Source: Gorsachius magnificus
Taxonomy: Eukaryota; Chordata; Aves; Pelecaniformes; Ardeidae
Assembly: GCA_034008185.1 (NCBI GenBank)
Contig: CM067082.1
Location: forward strand, 7,610,984 to 7,674,983
Length of the DNA stretch: 64,000 bases
Reading direction: 5' to 3'
Shown here: positions 61,517-64,000 of the stretch, piece after piece
Position numbering within the stretch: the first letter of the stretch is position 1
How the letters are laid out: every line of letters starts with the position of its first letter
The notes under the pieces: model-generated
Databases searched by the model: none
Told to the model about the DNA's origin: nothing
Seen by the model: only the letters and a program-made list of their open reading frames with translations
Translations under genes and position numbers: made by a program

Positions 61517-61722
61517 GAGGGTGGTGAAACACTGGACCAGGTTCCCCAGAGAGGTGGTAAATGCCCCATCCCTGGAAACCTTCAAGGTCAGGTTGAACAG
61601 GGCTCTAGGCAGCCTGATCTGGTTGAAGATGTCCCTGCTCACTGCAGGAGGGTTGGCCTAGATGAACTTTAAAGGTCCCTTCCAACCCAAACGATTCTAT
61701 GATTCTATAATTCTGTGATTCT

Positions 61723-62578
61723 AAGAGATATTTAGAAAAACATTGAACTACTGTAACAGCTGTATGGTTTAAATCTAAAACAAACATAGGAAAGTTTCAG
61801 TAGTACACAAAAAGCAATAAAAATATACATACACAGGATTGTAAGGAAATTGTATCCAACATATCCCTTCTGAGCTGTGTATTTCTGTAGTCTTTAAGAG
61901 CTAATGATATGTTTAAAGTTGCTACTATGCACATTCATAAACAAGTATATATATGTATGTGAGTTCTTTCCAGTTCATTATTTTTGGTTGTATTTTTTTT
62001 TACCTTGGTGTTCTCTCCTCATGGTGAACAGAAAAGGTATTTTCTGCATGAAACAGTAGATTCAAGGTATTTTCTAGCCACTGTGTGAATATATAGGGCA
62101 GAGGAAACATAAAGAGTTCTAGGGCAAAGCACTGCAGTGCTGTATACAAAAGATAATTGTAGAAGAATCTGAAGGTTGTTCACCACATAAAATCAAAATC
62201 AATAAAATTTTTCAGCTATCATACTTGCATTCTGTTTGCCAGGAGAACTTAAAGACAAAAAAAAGAAGCAGATCAGCTGAATCTCTGAAAAGCCCGTAGT
62301 GACCAGCCAAGCTTCTTAAACCCAAAGCTTGTTTTATTTCGTTAACAGGAGTAAAGCATTCAAATACCAGAACTATTAAAACACCAAATAACCTTCACAA
62401 CTGCCTCTCATATAAGAAGTTGGGGATTTGTTCAGTTGCCTGAAAAAAAGGCATCCAGTGTTGATTAAGAAGGTCAAGAGTATTCAAAATATTCACAGAG
62501 CTGTTTGCCATAACACAAGAACTGATGCAGACCTGCACATTTTTTGGACTGGCAATTGGAAATCAAGCAGCATACCCT
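61723..62578. other. Gene-free stretch
   Basis: AT-rich, no gene recognised. Confidence 0.5.
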
Positions 62579-62639
62579 CAATACAATACAATACAACACA
62601 ATACAGAACGATACAACACAATACAATACAACACAACAT
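62579..62639. repeat. Imperfect (ATACA)n pentanucleotide repeat
   Basis: About 12 ATACA/ACACA units with a few substitutions. Confidence 0.9.
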
Positions 62640-63709
62640 TGTATTGCACCACATTATTAGGAATATTTTGATTCTTGCTGACTGGGGTTTTTAAAAAGTT
62701 TTTAAAGGACCTTAAATATTCCCCTTTTGGAAAACACCCCTGGGGTGTCTTAAATGGCAAGAGGTGCTAGTCACTAAAATGGTTGCTTTCTATCTTTGAC
62801 ATTACAGGTGAAATAACTTACAGTTTCTTACACACTCATTTTGGATCCCTGTGTCTCTGTGTTTCTGTCTTAACCAGTTATCACCTCCATTACTTTTTCT
62901 CTCTCTCCTGGAAGACATCTTGTAAAAGTGTGTGCTTTGCTGCATCAATAAATTACCCTCAGAAAGAGCTTTGGAGAGCTGAATACCAACTGTAATGTGC
63001 ACTGGGTTACTGTATTTGGAATATGTGAGTGCAGTTCTTTGTGCATTTTGGGAAATGTACGTTTCCAGTCCCTTTCAAAAGAATGTCCCCTGAGAGATAG
63101 CCAGTGTCCTGTTCTGTGCACATCTTGGCTTTATTTGAATCCATTACAAACCTCCAGATTTTTTTTTTTCTCCTTCTTACAGATTTTTTCATGAGTTTTT
63201 AGCCTCATAGTTACTCTTCAATAATTGGAAACAACTCAGAATTTCTAATTGCCTATTAAGGGAGATCAGAAATGCTTGTACTGCAAGGCAGTTCAGATCC
63301 AAGGGAGATTATGGCATTATATTTTTTTTTTCCCCTCTCTCTCTTTTTTATTATTACCTTTGCAAATCAGCAGATTTCTTAGAATAACATGGCTATAATT
63401 GTTTATCTGGGTTTTTTACTGGTAGTGTCATTCATCTCCCTCTAGACAAGAATACCAGCATTCAATACCAAGATGTGTATAGGAAGCCATGACAGTGAAC
63501 AGACCCTCAGATAGTAAACTGTGTCAGGTTTGTCTTGCTTCCACAAAGCTCCTGTGTTTCTCCATCAAACCCCTGAGATTAGCAGAGATAGCTGAATTCT
63601 AGGAGGAAACAAGGAAGCAGCAACAGCAGCAGTTCCAGAACAGGATAAGGAAGAGGCAGCAGAGGCAGCAGCCATGGACTGCAGTGGGCTCAGGAGAAAG
63701 AAAAAACAC
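62640..63709. other. Gene-free stretch
   Basis: No gene recognised. T-runs at about 63158-63170 and 63320-63333, a CAG-rich patch at 63613-63672. Confidence 0.5.
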
Positions 63710-64000
63710 AGAATAACAGAATCATAGAATCATTTAGGTTGGAAAAGACCTTTAAGATCATTAAGTCCAACCGTTAACCTAACCCTGCCATCCCACCACT
63801 AAACCATGTCCCTAAGCACCTTTAAATACTTCCAGGGATGGGGACTCGACCACCTCCCTGGGCAGCCCATTCCAGTGCCTGACAACCCTTTCTGTGAAAA
63901 TTTTTTTCCTAAGGTCCAACCTAAACCTGCCCTTGTGCAACTTCAGGCCATTTCCCTTCACCCTATCGCCTGTTACCTGGGAGCAGAGACCAACACCCAC
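63710..64000 (-). mobile_element. CR1 3' end running off the window (copy I)
   Basis: Minus-strand CR1 with its tail at 63712-63735 (AACAGAATCATAGAATC) and a 3' UTR (CCATGTCCCTAAGCACC) like that of copy D. On the minus strand the C-terminus reads open from the window edge to 63812 (62 codons): [35 protein letters not shown]. It continues beyond 64000, so its full length and intactness are unknown. Confidence 0.92.

Larger units (their letters stand above)
59320..61722 (+). mobile_element. CR1 LINE retaining its 5' half, with internal deletions (copy H)
   Basis: Plus-strand CR1 that runs from a GC-rich 5' leader (59320-59556) through ORF1, the ORF1/ORF2 junction and the endonuclease start, to the C-terminus and tail (three ATTCT-type units at about 61694-61722). 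Most genomic CR1 copies lack everything upstream of the RT, so a copy with ORF1 is uncommon. A deletion near 61281 removes the RT core: the linker ends TTTCCCACACCTTTCAA and is followed at once by the C-terminal CCACAAAAATGATCCAAGG segment. A smaller deletion lies near 60890 in the endonuclease. The full-length element would be about 4.5 kb; this is 2.4 kb. Confidence 0.88.

Overview
The window looks like nuclear DNA from a bird, most likely a neognath. It is AT-rich and full of stops. The recognisable elements are almost all CR1-type (chicken repeat 1) LINEs ending in the octamer-like tail ATTCTATG, plus long terminal repeats (LTRs) of avian endogenous retroviruses ending in AAACCATGACA or in CCAGGGTCAACCCAACACA. 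I found no convincing host protein-coding exon, no tRNA, rRNA or snRNA gene, no CRISPR array and no bacterial-type operon. The setting fits a large intron or a gene desert.

Layout. 1-3.3 kb holds a solo LTR (163-751) with a perfect 5-bp target duplication, then a decayed plus-strand CR1 (1855-3270). 3.3-12.2 kb is mostly single-copy AT-rich DNA with poly-A and poly-G runs. 12.2-19.1 kb is a dense transposon cluster: an internally deleted LTR (12271-12660), a short plus-strand CR1 (13088-13410), its inverted near-copy on the minus strand (13769-14983) with a 371-codon intact reverse-transcriptase reading frame, a 2.4-kb plus-strand CR1 of a second lineage (about 15800-18194), and a second LTR of the same family (18288-19102). 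21.4-21.9 kb is a third CR1 type whose tail has become an (ATTCT)n microsatellite. 22-57 kb is quiet: ancient MIR-like SINE traces (25.5 and 45.8 kb), a CR1 stub (37.9 kb), an LTR fragment (34.4 kb), a very old CR1 (43 kb), microsatellites, and a 114-bp retrocopy-like insertion (51043-51156) with a 22-A tail and a 9-10-bp target duplication. 57.1-61.7 kb has two large CR1s: a minus-strand copy with a mutated catalytic motif, and a plus-strand copy that keeps the rare 5' half (ORF1 and the start of the endonuclease) but has lost the reverse-transcriptase core. The last 290 bases are the 3' end of another CR1 running off the window.

How the parts relate. No host pathway is visible. The open frames that can be explained belong to LINEs. 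Only the copy at 13866-14981 keeps the reverse-transcriptase catalytic motif in frame, and it lacks its endonuclease, so nothing here looks able to move on its own. The best leads are the short retrocopy at 51 kb, the 5'-containing CR1 at 59-62 kb, the inverted CR1 pair at 13-14 kb, and a small unassigned membrane-type frame at 33.3 kb. I did not find a new biological system that I would defend.
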